DNA of 64,000 nt from Pachyseris speciosa (lineage: Eukaryota; Cnidaria; Anthozoa; Scleractinia; Pachyseridae), in NCBI GenBank assembly GCA_016490735.1, contig JAEMWC010001642.1:1-64000 (forward strand), written 5' to 3'. Positions 11,870 through 24,553 of the stretch are shown here, one piece after another (position 1 is the first letter of the stretch; the number at the start of each line of letters is the position of its first letter). A program made the position numbers and the translations under genes. A model generated the notes under the pieces. The model searched no databases. It worked only from the letters and a program-made list of their open reading frames with translations, and had not been told where the DNA came from.

Positions 11870-12790
11870 TTATTTATATCCAGTCGAGACAAAAATACAA
11901 GTTTCATTCCAGAACAAAAGTAATAACGATTAAACCTCAAATGCTAAGCGTCAATTTTATTTTTGTTACCTGTGTTGTCGAGCTTTCTACGACCTGAAAA
12001 TACGCATCCATCCACTAAAACGAAAACACGAATCTACAAAAATAGCAAACGGTTTGTCCAAAGAAAGAACTTCTTCCACCAAGTTTGAGCCACTCGTTGC
12101 TTCCATTAATGCCGGTGAATTGTAAATTGAACTTTCGTGGTGAGCTGCAAGATGCCGCGGTAAACTGATTCAGAACAAGCCCTTGAAGCGTTAAATCATT
12201 TTCTTTTTCAACCACACAATCCGGGCACCATACAAGTGGATCCAAAATTTAACAATTTCTTGAGACAAGTGTTTTGCTCTTTAATTTTATCAGTTGAAAA
12301 TTCACCCTCCGGGGTATCTTTTAAGTAGTTCTTGATTTTCATGCTTTTTACGCGAATTAAAAGAGAGAACTTCGAAGAAAATGAAGTTGTTGTGCTCAAA
12401 ATGAAGAAATAAACTGAATATGAAATCGAGTAGATTGTTATTTATATATCTCATTAAGTAACACAATAAAATAACAAATGTAATTCCTGAACAAAAAGCA
12501 AATTAAAGCTTCAATAAGCTGTCTTGTTAGTACGTGTGTTGTAAGATTTCTACAACTTGAAAATACGCATCTAATCATCACTAAAAAATAAACAAGCATC
12601 TAAAGATAGATACGTCATCCAAAGAGATTGCCAGTTAAGAGTGACTTTTCGGCCCAGCATGAAGATGCCGGTGTAATATAAGTGAACACTTGAGCGAGTC
12701 AAGATTACTCATTAAAATTTGAACAAGCCACTTAAAGCGTAAAACATTTATTACAAATTTTAAGAAATTCTTTAGACATACAGTGTTTGC
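11870..12790. repeat. Diverged tandem duplication, unit about 560 bp
   Basis: Landmarks recur in order: gagtagatcgttatttatat (11863) and gagtagattgttatttatat (12428); acctgaaaatacgcatccat (11991) and acttgaaaatacgcatctaa (12555); atgccggtgaattg (12110) and atgccggtgtaata (12665). In the first unit the minus strand has a 76-residue open frame with WCPDCVVEK (12015-12245). The second unit has stop codons there. The first may be a gene fragment, but I do not recognise it. Confidence 0.6.
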
Positions 12791-13186
12791 TTATTTCTTT
12801 TAGCAATGATTAATGCATAAGAATTTAAAAGATGAAGTTTTTGTCTAATAATGATTCTTCACAAAATGTGATTTAAGCTGAAATAAAAGATGATGTCACA
12901 AAATCTAGCAAATTGAAAGCTTGCAAATAATTTGTTGTAGCCTTGCTGGTGAGCGCAACAATCTAAGCTGTGCTTTGGGTGTCTGACTGATCCTGCGATC
13001 GGAAAGCCAGTACCTGGTCAGCGGTAAACTTAAAAAAAGCTGACCTCGATGAGGTCTTAACTTGAGCCCGAGATATGGTCACGTACTACTGGTCAGCGGA
13101 TACGTTGTTTTGACAAGTGTCAATTGCCCATAACATTGACGTCCAATATCAAAAGATGTACACAAAACGCGGGTTACAACACACTC

Positions 13187-15720
13187 TTAATGGGACATTT
13201 TACATCGCATACATGGAGGGGCGGACGTACGGTCGTACGATGATCGAAACAAAATTTTCTCGAGCAGATGGATTACCATAGTTTTCTTAACCATGGTGCT
13301 CCTCTTGGGGGGCCGCCGCAGCTCCGCTACGACATCTCCTTCTTGAAACATTCTCTTTGGTTCTCTTCCTTTGAGTTTCTGGTATTCTCTGATTCCACTT
13401 ATATATTCCTTCTTCCAGCGACTTTTGAAATACGTAAGTATACGATTCAAATATCTTTCCCGCCGAGCCAGAGTTTTCATTGTGAAATTTGTGGTAGGAG
13501 ATTGTTCCAACAGCCGCCGTCCAATAACATGATACGAAGGTGTAAGAGGGACTTCTGAAAACTCATCATAGACATAGGTTAAGGCCCTGGAATTAAGAAC
13601 ATGTTCCGTTTCGATAAAACAGATTCCATCTCTTCATAGCTCTACTTCGAGTCACGAAGCACTTTCTTGAGACACCTTTACACCACTTTCACGCAGACTT
13701 AAAAAACGCCATCCCATCAGTTGGCTGTGGGTGTATTGTAGTGCCAAACAACGTTCTTGTTGAGAACAAATTTCTTCACCACAGAGTCTTTGTAAGTTCT
13801 GCCATTATCCGAGATGCATAAGGTTGGAATTCCTCTTCTTCCAAAGAATCGCTTGAGTTCTCCTGGCAAGGACCTTGCTGATAGATCTGGGGTGATTTCA
13901 AGGTGTATAGCCTTTTGTGCTTGTTCATGTAAACAGAGCGATATAGCACTTAAACATCTCTCTTGTGGACTGGTAAATGTTCTTCACATACGAAGGTCCG
14001 GCAAAGTCTACACCAACATGAAAAACACGCCAGATCATCTGATACCCAAAATGAAAGTAGAATTGGAGTAGGTGGAGAGCTGTAGGCTCTTCTTTGTATT
14101 TTCTTGCATGTTACGCACTTAGAATTCCTGTATTTAACAGCTTGCCTCCCTTTAGTTATCAAGAACTGAGCTCGGACTTTGGTAAGAGTTTCTCCAGCTC
14201 CATGGTGATTCATATTCTCATGGGACTGCTTGATTACCTACTTCGTAAAATGCTGTTTTCTTGGAATCAGGATAGGACTTTTTGCTGAATAAGGTAGTGA
14301 GGAGTTGTGGATTATTCCCTTGCAGGGTAACACTCCACAAAACTCACAACTCTTCCCAGGCTGCACTACATTTCTCACTTTCTTCCAGTTTAGTCTGGAC
14401 ATGCTTGTATCAGAGGTTTGCAGCAACATTAATCTCCTCCACAATCATGTCAGGAAGTATTCCTGGATTTCTTTTGATTCTTTTAATGAACTTTAGGACA
14501 AGGGCGGTTACTCTGATAAGTTTGCTGATGCTGCAGAACCTGTCAGGCTGGATAACTCCAGCCTGACAACGGTTACATTCAATACACTTACAATTTCACT
14601 TGAGTTTCCTTTTCTCAGTTCTTTTAAAGCCTTTTCTGGAACTGTGCCTACACTGATTCCATTGATCGGTCCATTTGGCCACTCATCTTCTAATCTCACT
14701 AGAAATGGTTGTCTCTTCCACCACATATCATTGCCGGAATACAATTTCTGAACTCTAAGCACCTCGTGAAGCAAGTTCCATGGGGCAGTACATCCAACCC
14801 TCCCTACTCCAAAGACTGCTAATCTTCTTGGCTCGATTCTGCACAAACTGCTTGATTTGCTTTGACTCTCCTTGAATCCACCACCAGACAATTTGGGAAT
14901 CAATCCAATTTTACACTGTATCAATCTTTACGGTGGAAACCAATTCATCATACACTGCAGTCAGCAAGTTTGCCAGTGTCAGAGCTGCCATCAGGACTAG
15001 ACGAACGATTGTTTATCCTTTCAGAAGGACAGGTCGCGCGGTTTTGAAGGGCAGCAGAGATGATGAGCAGACATCAGTGGTTGACACCCGAATGTAAACA
15101 TTTGCACCATAGGCACTCTTACTTGCATCGACAAATCCATGCAACTGAATTGATGTAATTTCTTTAGCCTCTATCCTATCTATAATGCATCGAGGGATTG
15201 CAATGCTCGAGACTCTCTCCATGCCCTCTCTTAACTCCTTCCATTTCGAAGTGAGGTTTTCTGCCAAAGCCTCCTCCCAACTAACTTTAGGTGTCAAATT
15301 TCTTGAAACATGCATTTAAAGGTCAAGACAACTGGAGAGAGCAAACCTAATGGGTCGTAGCCTCCTAGAAGCTTGCTGTTCTACTCAAAAGTTTCCGCTT
15401 TGTTGTTAGAGTATCATCCCGAGTTTGCTCAGTAAAATTTGTTAGGTCATACTTGTGGCTGCCTTCTGTCCGATACCATGGAGATCCCATTACTTTGGTC
15501 AGGGTTTCCTCACGTGTAGCATTCTTTGATTTGGCCCTTGAACGGTCGTTATCTTCAATCTTGTTAGACTGGTTGATGCAGAAGTGATCTCAGAGAACTG
15601 TTCAAGTCTAGACAATTGTGTAGCTTCCTCTTTCTACTCTCGATCATTTGATGCCCACTTTCTCATGTTAAAGACCCGTTCTCGAAATCGTGTCTTTAAG
15701 AGCAGGTCTCTGAGAAAGTG
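13187..15720 (-). pseudogene. BEL/Pao retrotransposon pol remnant A
   Basis: Minus-strand blocks run in BEL/Pao order. The end of the reverse-transcriptase region is at 15490-15380. The Pao A17-type region is at 15315-15013 and contains LHGFVDASKSAYGANVYIR. A linker with NDMWWKRQPFLVRLEDEWP is near 14700. The integrase zinc finger (HHGAG and KCVTCKK) is at 14213-13950, integrase-core pieces with ISDNGRT are near 13800, and the C-terminal DUF5641-like part (RREREYL-type stretch, KLKGREPKRM) is at 13510-13187. Frames are broken at several points, with stops and shifts, and gag and the LTRs were not found here. Related remnants B and C occupy the same position after small genes B and C. Confidence 0.85.
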
Positions 15721-17276
15721 AAGCAAAGTTGGAAATTAAAAGTTTTAATCCCTCTTCATTTTTTGTATGGATATAGGTTGCCTAAGGGGATGAACGGAAA
15801 TGGCCATATAAGGGTCACCTGATGTATCATTGTCATGGTAACCACAATTAATCATACCCACCTCCAACACATGTTTTGAGAAAAAAATTTACTCTGAAAT
15901 GGCCGACAAATTTGAGTCTGTTTCTAAAGTGAATGTGAGCCAATTCAAACGACATTCAAACGGGCGGTAGGGATATCCCTCTACTTTCAAACAAGTGCTG
16001 TTATTTTGTATTTTGACTTCAACAAAAAAGTAGAAAACAGTGACTTTTCTATGTTGCCTGTCGGCCATTTTAACAAACAACAAAAACAAGCTCGATCAAT
16101 TCCGCAATTTCTCCAAAATTACTCTCTTCCCAGATACTAAATTCGCAGCAGAACGTAAACCGATACTAGAGTTTCTAAATATTAGAAAATCTATTGGGGA
16201 AAAATTATATTTTGGCCATTGGCGATAAACACATTTGGTGCTGATTTGAATAAAATCAAAATTTGGCCATTTTCAGACTGCGTTGGTTTGCTCTAAAAAT
16301 GATTACGATGGGCATCAGTAAGAGTGGAGGTCTGTAAACATTACCCGACGGCTTACATTCAGGAAATTATCAAAACTCCCAAAAAAATTCATAACATAGC
16401 TGTAGGTAAACTGTTACCAAAAATGTGTGTTTAACATCAACTCGATAATTATTTTAGACGTATAGAGAGGATCTTGGTTTCGGGGCTCCTGGACCGGGTT
16501 TTAGGGGTCTCCCACAGCACATTGCTGACAACTCGTTTTCAAATTCAAAACAGTTATATTCCGAACCAATAAGAAACCATTACAACAAGTAGGTAATTAT
16601 ACACATTTTGAGAGATTAATCTTTTACTTGGAATCAAAATTGAATATTTGGGGTATTTTTCACTATTTACATTATTTTGAGCCATTTTTTGCAAAGCAAA
16701 ATTCACAACATTGTCTGGTACATGGCCAGGAGTTCAGAGACTTGCACCACATGAAAGAGTATTCTTTGCTCTTTTGAAGTCTGTCTTCAAAACTATGGGC
16801 AACTAAAAAGGAACATTTTGAGGCCGCAAAATACAATTTGTACTTTCGTGAAATTTGAGCTTTCCTGTCACGGCATTCCCTTGCTAAAAACTCAGATAAA
16901 CTCAACGCAAAATATTTTTAAAGCAAAAATGGTTTAGTAATAAATTAAAAGAAGCACCAAAATATTTTCAAGAATATTTGCCTTGATTAACTTTTATTTT
17001 TGAAGAAAACTAACAGATTTTTGCTTTGTTAATGGACCTCAAGTACTAGTTCCACACTAAATCGCGAGTCTGAAGTTCGAAGCACTCTTAAAATCAAATC
17101 AAAACAGCACAATGGTTACTCGCACTTTTCGCTCAGAGATCGCTTCTTAACATGCAGAAGATAAGCAATGAATGTAAAGGCATTCATACCTTGGGGATGG
17201 CTTCTTGAATAATGTGGAATAGTGTTGAATTCAAACGGGAATAACATTCAGCCAACGGCAAATGTTGCGTAACACT
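15721..17276. other. No gene recognised
   Basis: AT-rich sequence between BEL remnant A and the start of duplication copy B. I see only short open frames without recognisable products and no strong repeats. The boundary of copy B within this stretch cannot be placed because copy A runs off the window. Confidence 0.4.
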
Positions 17277-17394
17277 GCGTTATTATGTATTACTTAAGGG
17301 GACCGCTTACAGCGACTGAATTATCGTGCTCAGAACAAATAGTGAAGGTGGTGGTGGTGGCCAGTGATGGTAGTTGGGGTGCACCTAAAGAACA

Positions 17395-17626
17395 ACAAAA
17401 ACTATCTTAACAGTAAATCGATAAAAGGAGACACCTTATTAGACGTTTTGTATGCTAGGCAACATACGTTTTCAAAAGTGATCATTACAATATTTGAACG
17501 CTATTTATATACTTCTAATCTTCTATTATAGTGGTCTGCGACCTAGATTAAGAAAACCTATCTTTGCCTAGCATACGAAACGTCTAATAGGGGGTTTTCT
17601 TTTAAAGATTTACTGTTAAGATATTT
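17395..17626. mobile_element. MITE / foldback element, copy B
   Basis: Same element as at 118-349, duplicated with the block. The arms and central loop are preserved, with one extra G in the right arm. Confidence 0.65.
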
Positions 17627-20600
17627 TTCTTAAGTTTGGTTCCAAACCCCTATATTAAACGTTGTCGAAAACTAACAAACAAAGAAGAGCTGCAAGACAA
17701 GCAATAACAGAATAAGCAAAATGTCTGTCATTGCCACAAGATGTCAGATTCATCCGGTTGGAAATTTGTGCACAATTCAGTATCGATGCCCAACACAAGT
17801 GATGATAATGTAAATTGTTCCAGCATCTCCAGGAGAGCCTCAAACATCAGTTCTGAAAACTTTACTGAGGACATGGCACAAACAATAAAAGTTTTTCTCC
17901 GGAATTTCTCGGTATTCTTCGTAAATGGTAAGTACTTCTTGTAACGGCTTAAATGCTTTTAAAGCGTATTGCAGAGCTTCAAAGACAGTACAGGCGTCCT
18001 TGCTACATTTTTCAATAATGTGAATATTCATTGAATTCACCTGTCAAACTGCGGATCACTAAACAGGAAGCGCGCAAGGGGGAGGGACCGGGGAGGTCAA
18101 CCTCCCCTCCCCCCCCTCCCAATATTTGCTTAAAAAATAATAAATTCAGTAAAAGACATTTAAAAAAACGTACTTTCAGGGGATAATAGTGCTTGGCTAA
18201 AGGTGGCGGACCTCGTGGGAAAAACATCCCAATTTATGATTAGTTTCTTTAGATCCTGTCTGATGGAATAAATTTTAAAACCACTGTCTTTAAAATTCAT
18301 ACACTTAGTTGTAGTCTTCTGTTGGCGATTAAAATGGGGTGTACAGACCAACTTCTGGGAGTATCTGTTCCATCAATTTCTTAGGCTAACTTCTAGAGAT
18401 AAGGCGCGTTTCTGTGAAAGTAACACTTAAAAAAAAGGAGTTGCTAAAGAAAGGCTAAATGAGAAGATTCAAGAAAGGTTTATTATTATCTTACAGTACT
18501 AAACACTCACAAAGAAGAAAGACAGACGTTGCATTCTGCCGGATGTGGCAACTAATTTTTTTTTGTCGTAAAGACAATCCAAAAAGGAATCGCGGTACAT
18601 TCAGACAATTCGATTTCGAGACAGTAAGCGAATAAATGAGCCCCCCCCCCCCACTTTGAAAACTGATCCGCGGGCCCTGCTGAATTAATACGCCAAGAAA
18701 TGCCTTCATTCTTGTCCAACCAGTCTGCTTGTCTCTCCCTGCATCTCTGGGCAAGCTACTGATTTTCTGGCCTTGATTACGAGCAAGGACAGGCGCCTAT
18801 GACTAGGAACGTACAACTCCCATACCAAGCCTATGCTACGGCATTTTTGCAGACCGATCTGTTTTTAGACTATCTTTTCCTGCGAAAAAGGGCAACGATA
18901 AAGGCAACGGGAACGATAGTGCATCAAAACGATATTTTTGAGGTCAAGTACTCAGCACTTGCCTCCTATTCAATAGACTTTTGTCGAGTTTGGAAGAAAC
19001 TAATTCGTGTTGACGAACAGTGGCCTAGTTTGGGCGGGTCTATTGTTGCTATTGTACTAGAGTGACGCTCACTAGTATGCCTCTCCACTTATTAGTATGC
19101 AGGAACGCACTTTTACCTAGTTAGCTAGACACTGGTTAGGCAGTCAATTAGTATAGAGGAACGCATTTTTGCCTTGGTTACAACAATGAGTGACGTCATG
19201 CACTCGACCCTTATCCATATTAATAACGGTAACGCACTTTTTTCGAGGGAATCCAAACGGAACGCACACGGAACGCAAAGGGAACGCACAAAAGAGGCTA
19301 AATTCTGCGACGCGTGTGAAGGAACATTGTCTTAATTTCTTTTGCAGTTCAATCGAATGTTCCTTCTGCCGTTTAGCGGTTCGATCCTAGGCGTTCGATA
19401 AAAGATTGCACCCGTTCAGCTTTTCAAACAGTCCGTTTCGAACGGCTTGTCTAGCCGCCGTTTCTTATCCGTTCCCTACAACAACTACAACACACCTTTA
19501 TTCGCCTTGTACTTAATTATATACATATATAAATAGAGAAAAAATAATATTTGTTTGTACTTAATAAAGCCTGGAGCTGGCCGTTCAGCTGTTTGAATGG
19601 ATACCGTGTGGGAACGCTTGCGTTACGGTATCCCACAAAATAAATCACAAAGGGATGAATTCACAGGTTCGCTACCAAAATTGGTTTAGTTTTCTCACAT
19701 GTTCGACAACTAACAGCTTTCAACACAGCTCATCTCAATTCACGCTGGCTCGATCGATAAAATACACAGCCCCAACCACAAAAAGTCTTCAATTACACTT
19801 GACATTCAACTTGTCACCAATAAATCAGTCACTTAGAATTGATTGACTTGATAGCTCATTATCACGCAATTAGTGAGCCCCAGTCTCCGACAACCGAAAA
19901 GAATGTTTTCGCGTGAGAGGCCAAAGTTTGTCTCCGCTGTTTGTGTTTTATTTTCGTCAAAATTGTGGCTTGGTAACATTAGCTCTAAATAACCTGATAA
20001 AGTTACGTTATGGGTGTCCAAAAAATGGAAACCGCTCCAATGTCACTAAAAGAGTAAGAAAAAAGTATCAGCACCTCAATCAAATGTAAATCGGAGTTTT
20101 TGAAACAATCAGTCTGCACGGTCTGCACAGTCTGCATGGTCCGCAGACTGCAGTCAGCGTTTTATCATGACCGCTATGCTGGACATTTTTTTACACATTT
20201 TTCTTGCCCCTTAACCGAAGACAGCAATTTGCATAAATTAACCGCTTGCTTGATGATGCCAATTTTGAAATATAATAACGGCAAATCTCCTTGATATCTT
20301 ACTATCAAACCTAGATAAATACAATCTACAGTAAGGAATCAAACGGTCTTGCGTGAAATCCCCTGAATAATATTATTTAAAAGAAAGATAGTCGTGAATA
20401 AAAATTGCAAAAAATCGTAATTTTGCCATTGCAAATTGATTAGCCTCGAAAAATTTATGGAGTGCCCGCGGAGATTTTGGAATCAAAAGATTCACAAAGA
20501 GTAAAATATTCACACCCAGACTTAATTTTCATGAAAATCTAAATACCAGGAAGAGATAAGTTTGTTTAAAGATGTCTTTATTTAATCTTTTTAAAAGCAC

Positions 20601-20689
20601 ACCCCCCCCCCCCCTTTCAAAATAACAAGGCATAGGGGTCACTAGGTAAGGCAAGGTGAAAAATTGATAACATATTTCTTAAGTTTGCT

Positions 20690-22020
20690 ATAATATAAGC
20701 AGATTTTTATCTCTAAAGTTGCTTTTGATGGTGTGTGAGTATAAGAAGCACTGTGGCTGGTGGTGATTGGTGCGTCTCCATCCTCGTTCAGGCCGTTGTT
20801 GATTGGACGATTTCGATCCTTGTCGTTCAGACCAGAAATTGTTCGCTCAGCGGTCCGCTTTGGTACTGATTGACTGTGTTGTTTGATCGTGGGCATCCAC
20901 GCTTCAGGAATTTCAATTCCACTGTCCCTGTTGATGTTGTTAGGGTGAAGTCTTACGTGAATAGCCTCTTCAACCCTACGGGTGTACCAATGTGGGTCTC
21001 GGTCAATAAATTTAACTTCGTCCTAGAGGGATAATGTCCGGTCGCGTTGCTATGTTTTGAAACGGCGGAGGATTGGGTTCGGGCAAGCCGTATGTCTCTA
21101 TCGTGTTCCTTAATCCGTTCATGCATAGATTTTCGCGTCTCTCCATTATAAACCTTACGGAATTCGCAGGGAATCTTGTAGACTACTCCGTCTTGTTTTA
21201 CTAGATCGACAATGTCCTTAGGTCGCACTAGGTGGGATCCAAGATGAGAGGTGTTTCTTTTCATGAGAGATAACCGATGATTTTGTTGTGAGGTGTTTAG
21301 ATCGATCGTACAGGCACTTGACAATACCGCGTTTTACAGATTGCGGATGGTGTGAATCATACGCTAGGTACTGGTCAGTGTGTGTAGGCTTTCTGTAAAC
21401 ACTGGTAGAGAAGTATCCATTCGAATCCTTGATGATCAACGTATCAAGGAAGGGAATTGAGTTGTCACTCTCAGTTTCCATTGTGAAACGGATCGTCGGC
21501 TGTTGACTATTGAGGTGTTGTAAGAACGAGTCAACTTTGTCACGATCTAAGATGGTAAAGGTGTCATCCACATAGCGTTTCCAGATCTTAGGTGTACAGG
21601 GCGTCGATGTCAAAGCTTGCTCCTCAAAACCCTCCATGTAGAGGTTAGCTATCACTGCGGATACCGGGCTACCCATGGCTGCTCCTTCTTGCTGTTCGTA
21701 AATCAGTCCATCATACTGGAAATATGTAGATCTAAGAACGAAACTAAAGAGGTCTCCAATCTACGTAGGTGTTAGAGTCGTGCGGTTGACAAGGCACGGA
21801 TCAGCTTCTACTTTTCGTAAACAGAGACACTACGTCGAAAGACACCATGATCTCGTTTTCTAGTACTCTTTTCACCGTTCACAATGGACACAAAATGAGC
21901 TGAGTTGTCAACTGTGTACTCTGAGTTCCCTGATAGGGGAGATAATATATCGGCTAAGTAGGAAGATAGATCAAAAAGTTGCGTTTTGAAATATTTTGCT
22001 GTCAAAACTCCAAATGTCAA
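20690..22020 (-). pseudogene. Penelope-like element, copy B
   Basis: Duplicate of 3413-4745. Here the palm frame is open further back and includes MGSPVSAVIANLYMEGFEE before the YVDD motif, because copy B lacks the small indel found near 4360 in copy A. The GIY-YIG part (21324-20953) is identical in sequence to copy A, including the frame break before the C-terminal extension. That extension is visible as a separate frame at 20896-20642. Both share the lost 5' half. Confidence 0.9.
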
Positions 22021-22746
22021 GGTGTGAATTGTCCAAAAAATTCTTTTTGAGGCCTAAACTTCCCCCCCCCCCCCTCCCCCACCCCTGATGCTCAGCTCAG
22101 GTTTTTCTTCACAGTGAGTAGTTTCATCCCAAGGATTAACTACACTCAAAGTATCAAGGAAGGTTTTGTTTGCCCATTTCCAATTTTGCTCATGCCTTAG
22201 CGACATTCGCTCTTAAGGACTCCAAAAAATACAAACTAAACATAAGAAGGCGGAAAATTTGTTTGCCCTTAATGAACGGTTAAAATTACAAAATCGTTTA
22301 CTAGGTTTTAACAGATGAAGGCTCTTGTTTAAAAGATCAAATCCTCACCAACTGTTTCAGAGAATCTGGGACGTCATTCCAAACTTAAGTAAAAAGATAT
22401 AAAACCTCACCAACTGTATCAGAGAATCTGGGACGTCATTCCAAACTTAAGTAAAAAGATTTTTTTAATGCTTTTGTTCCTAGGTTAAAAGAAGCAATTT
22501 ATTATCGTTATTTTGAAGATTAGGTTTCGTATTGACCGTTGATCTGTGGGCTCCATATCGTTTCTTTCGGAGAGTTTAATTTTATTTTTAGACTTTGACG
22601 GATATCATCGAATCTGATGTCACAAGCCTATCGAGTGAGAACTCGTGCTGCCTGATTTTTATTATAAGGAGATCAGTGTTTGATGACAAACAAACCAATT
22701 TCGTGCAATTAATACCTCATTTTTGCGGATATTTTGAAGTTCTTAC

Positions 22747-22860
22747 CTCTTCCAGCTGTTGTTCTCAGTTCATTTCCCTCCAGTGTTCCTGCCTCAGAAA
22801 CAGACGACAACTTGACTTTCAACGAATAATTAAGGGAAGTTATATGAGAAAAAAGCCGCA
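22747..22860 (-). pseudogene. Inverted small-gene fragment, copy B of 5468-5580
   Basis: Leader fused to a shortened exon 2 with a GTAAGA donor on the minus strand, as in copy A. Exon 1 and exon 3 are absent. Confidence 0.55.
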
Positions 22861-23313
22861 GGTTGAAATTTGATATGAGATATTGTAGTACCCATGCTGT
22901 TCTTGTGGTAGCGGAATGATCGCATTTGGTCCAGGGTCCATTCCTGCCACGGGAATCGATTCCTTCTGATCACGATTCTCTCCACTGTTTGAGAAAACAT
23001 GGGACGTCGTTTAAAACTTTACTTAGTTTAGTTTTTTTAATTCTTTCTTTCTGAGGTTTGTAAAGAAGCAAGTTAGTATTCACCATTTATCTGTAAAGCT
23101 TTAGTGGGCTCATTATTGATTCTTTCGGAGAGTTTTATTTTATTTTAAGACTTTGACTGATATCATCCAACCTGATGTCACAAGCCTATCGAGTGAGAAC
23201 TCGTGCTGCCTGATTTGCTAATTAAATACAAGGAGACCAATATTTGATGACAAACAAACCAATTTTGTCCAATTAATACCTCACATTTTTTACGGATATT
23301 TTGAAGTTCTTAC

Positions 23314-23480
23314 CTTTTCCATCTGTTGTTCTCAGTTCTCTTTCCTCCAGTGTTCCTGCGTGATGCATACTCTGAACACGGCTGAATTTGAAGTGCCTCA
23401 GAAACAGACGACAACTTGACTTTGGACGAATAATAAAGGAAGTTATGTGAGAAGAAAGCCGCAGGTTGAACTTTGATAAT
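23314..23480 (-). pseudogene. Inverted small-gene fragment, copy B of 6034-6205
   Basis: Minus-strand leader ending CCGTGTTCAG is joined to ATGCATCACGCAGGAACACT and on to the GTAAG donor. Relative to copy A, a short piece of exon 2 is missing (the SIP codons) but the frame is kept. No exon 3 is found downstream on this strand. Confidence 0.55.
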
Positions 23481-23994
23481 TATGGGGTATTTTGGTACCC
23501 ATGCCGTTCTTGTGGTAGCAGCATGATCAGATTAGGTCTAGGGTCGATTCCTTTCACGGGAATTGATTCCCTCTGGTCACGATTCCCTCCACTTTTTGAG
23601 ATATCCTAGGACGTAATTTAAAACTTTGGTGAAAAGTTTTTTTAATGCTTTCGTCCCGAGGTTTGTAAAGGAGCAATTTGTCATCATTATTTCGAAGATT
23701 AGGTTTCGTATTCACTGTTGATCTATAAAGGTTTTGGCTGGCTCATTATTGTTTCTTTCGGAGAGTTTAACTGATTTTTTTCAAATCATCGAATCTGATG
23801 TCACAACCCTATCGAGTGTTTAACTCGTGCTGCCTGATTTGGTAATTTAATATAGGGACAATATTTGATGATAAACAAACCAATTTCATGCATGTTCTCA
23901 ACTCGTACCGTACAATGCGGGGAATCGTGACTAAATCCGATCATGCTGCAAACACAAGTACATCATGGGTTTCACAACGTCCCATATAAAAGCT

Positions 23995-24001
23995 CCACCT
24001 A
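23995..24001 (+). promoter_or_regulatory. TATA box of small gene B
   Basis: TATAAAA within ACGTCCCATATAAAA, 144 bp before the ATG. It is positioned as in copies A and C. Confidence 0.7.
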
Positions 24002-24138
24002 CGGCTTTCTCCTCATAACTTTCTTTCCTGATTCGTGGAAAGTCAAGTTGTATTTTGTCCGTTGCTGAGGCGCTTCAAATTAAGCCGTGTTCAAATCGTA
24101 AACTTCAGGATCTCAATCATTTTATCCTTTGGGCAAGA

Positions 24139-24516
24139 ATGTCTGCATTAGGCGACGTAAGTCGTTAACTTGAGTTTATTAAATCGGCACACTTTCATAT
24201 ATAGGTATATGTAGGTATTAGTTGATGTTACACCGGCGCAAACGATTCCTTTTTCCTCTGATCAGATTATGCATCGGGCAAAAACACCACTCCCACTGGA
24301 GGAAAAAGAACTGAAGACAACAGATGGAAAAGGTAAGAACGTCAAAATCCGCAAAACTGTGAGGTTTAATGAATTGCACGAAATTAGTTTGTCTGTCATC
24401 AGATACCGTATGTCGTCCAATAAGTGCCCGAGCGCTCATTAAAATTTCGGCCAAAAGAGGGGGCGCTTATTCGAAGGTGAGCGTTTAATCGAGGGGGCGC
24501 TTATTATTATTATTAC

Positions 24517-24553
<37 letters not shown>

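Larger units (their letters stand above)
17277..23910. repeat. Segmental duplication, copy B
   Basis: Direct-orientation copy of 1-6630, carrying the same MITE, PLE, poly-C tracts and inverted small-gene pieces. Differences are mostly single bases and homopolymer length changes. After about 23890 the match to copy A becomes looser (the small-gene promoter and exons), showing that two ages of duplication are superimposed. Confidence 0.93.
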
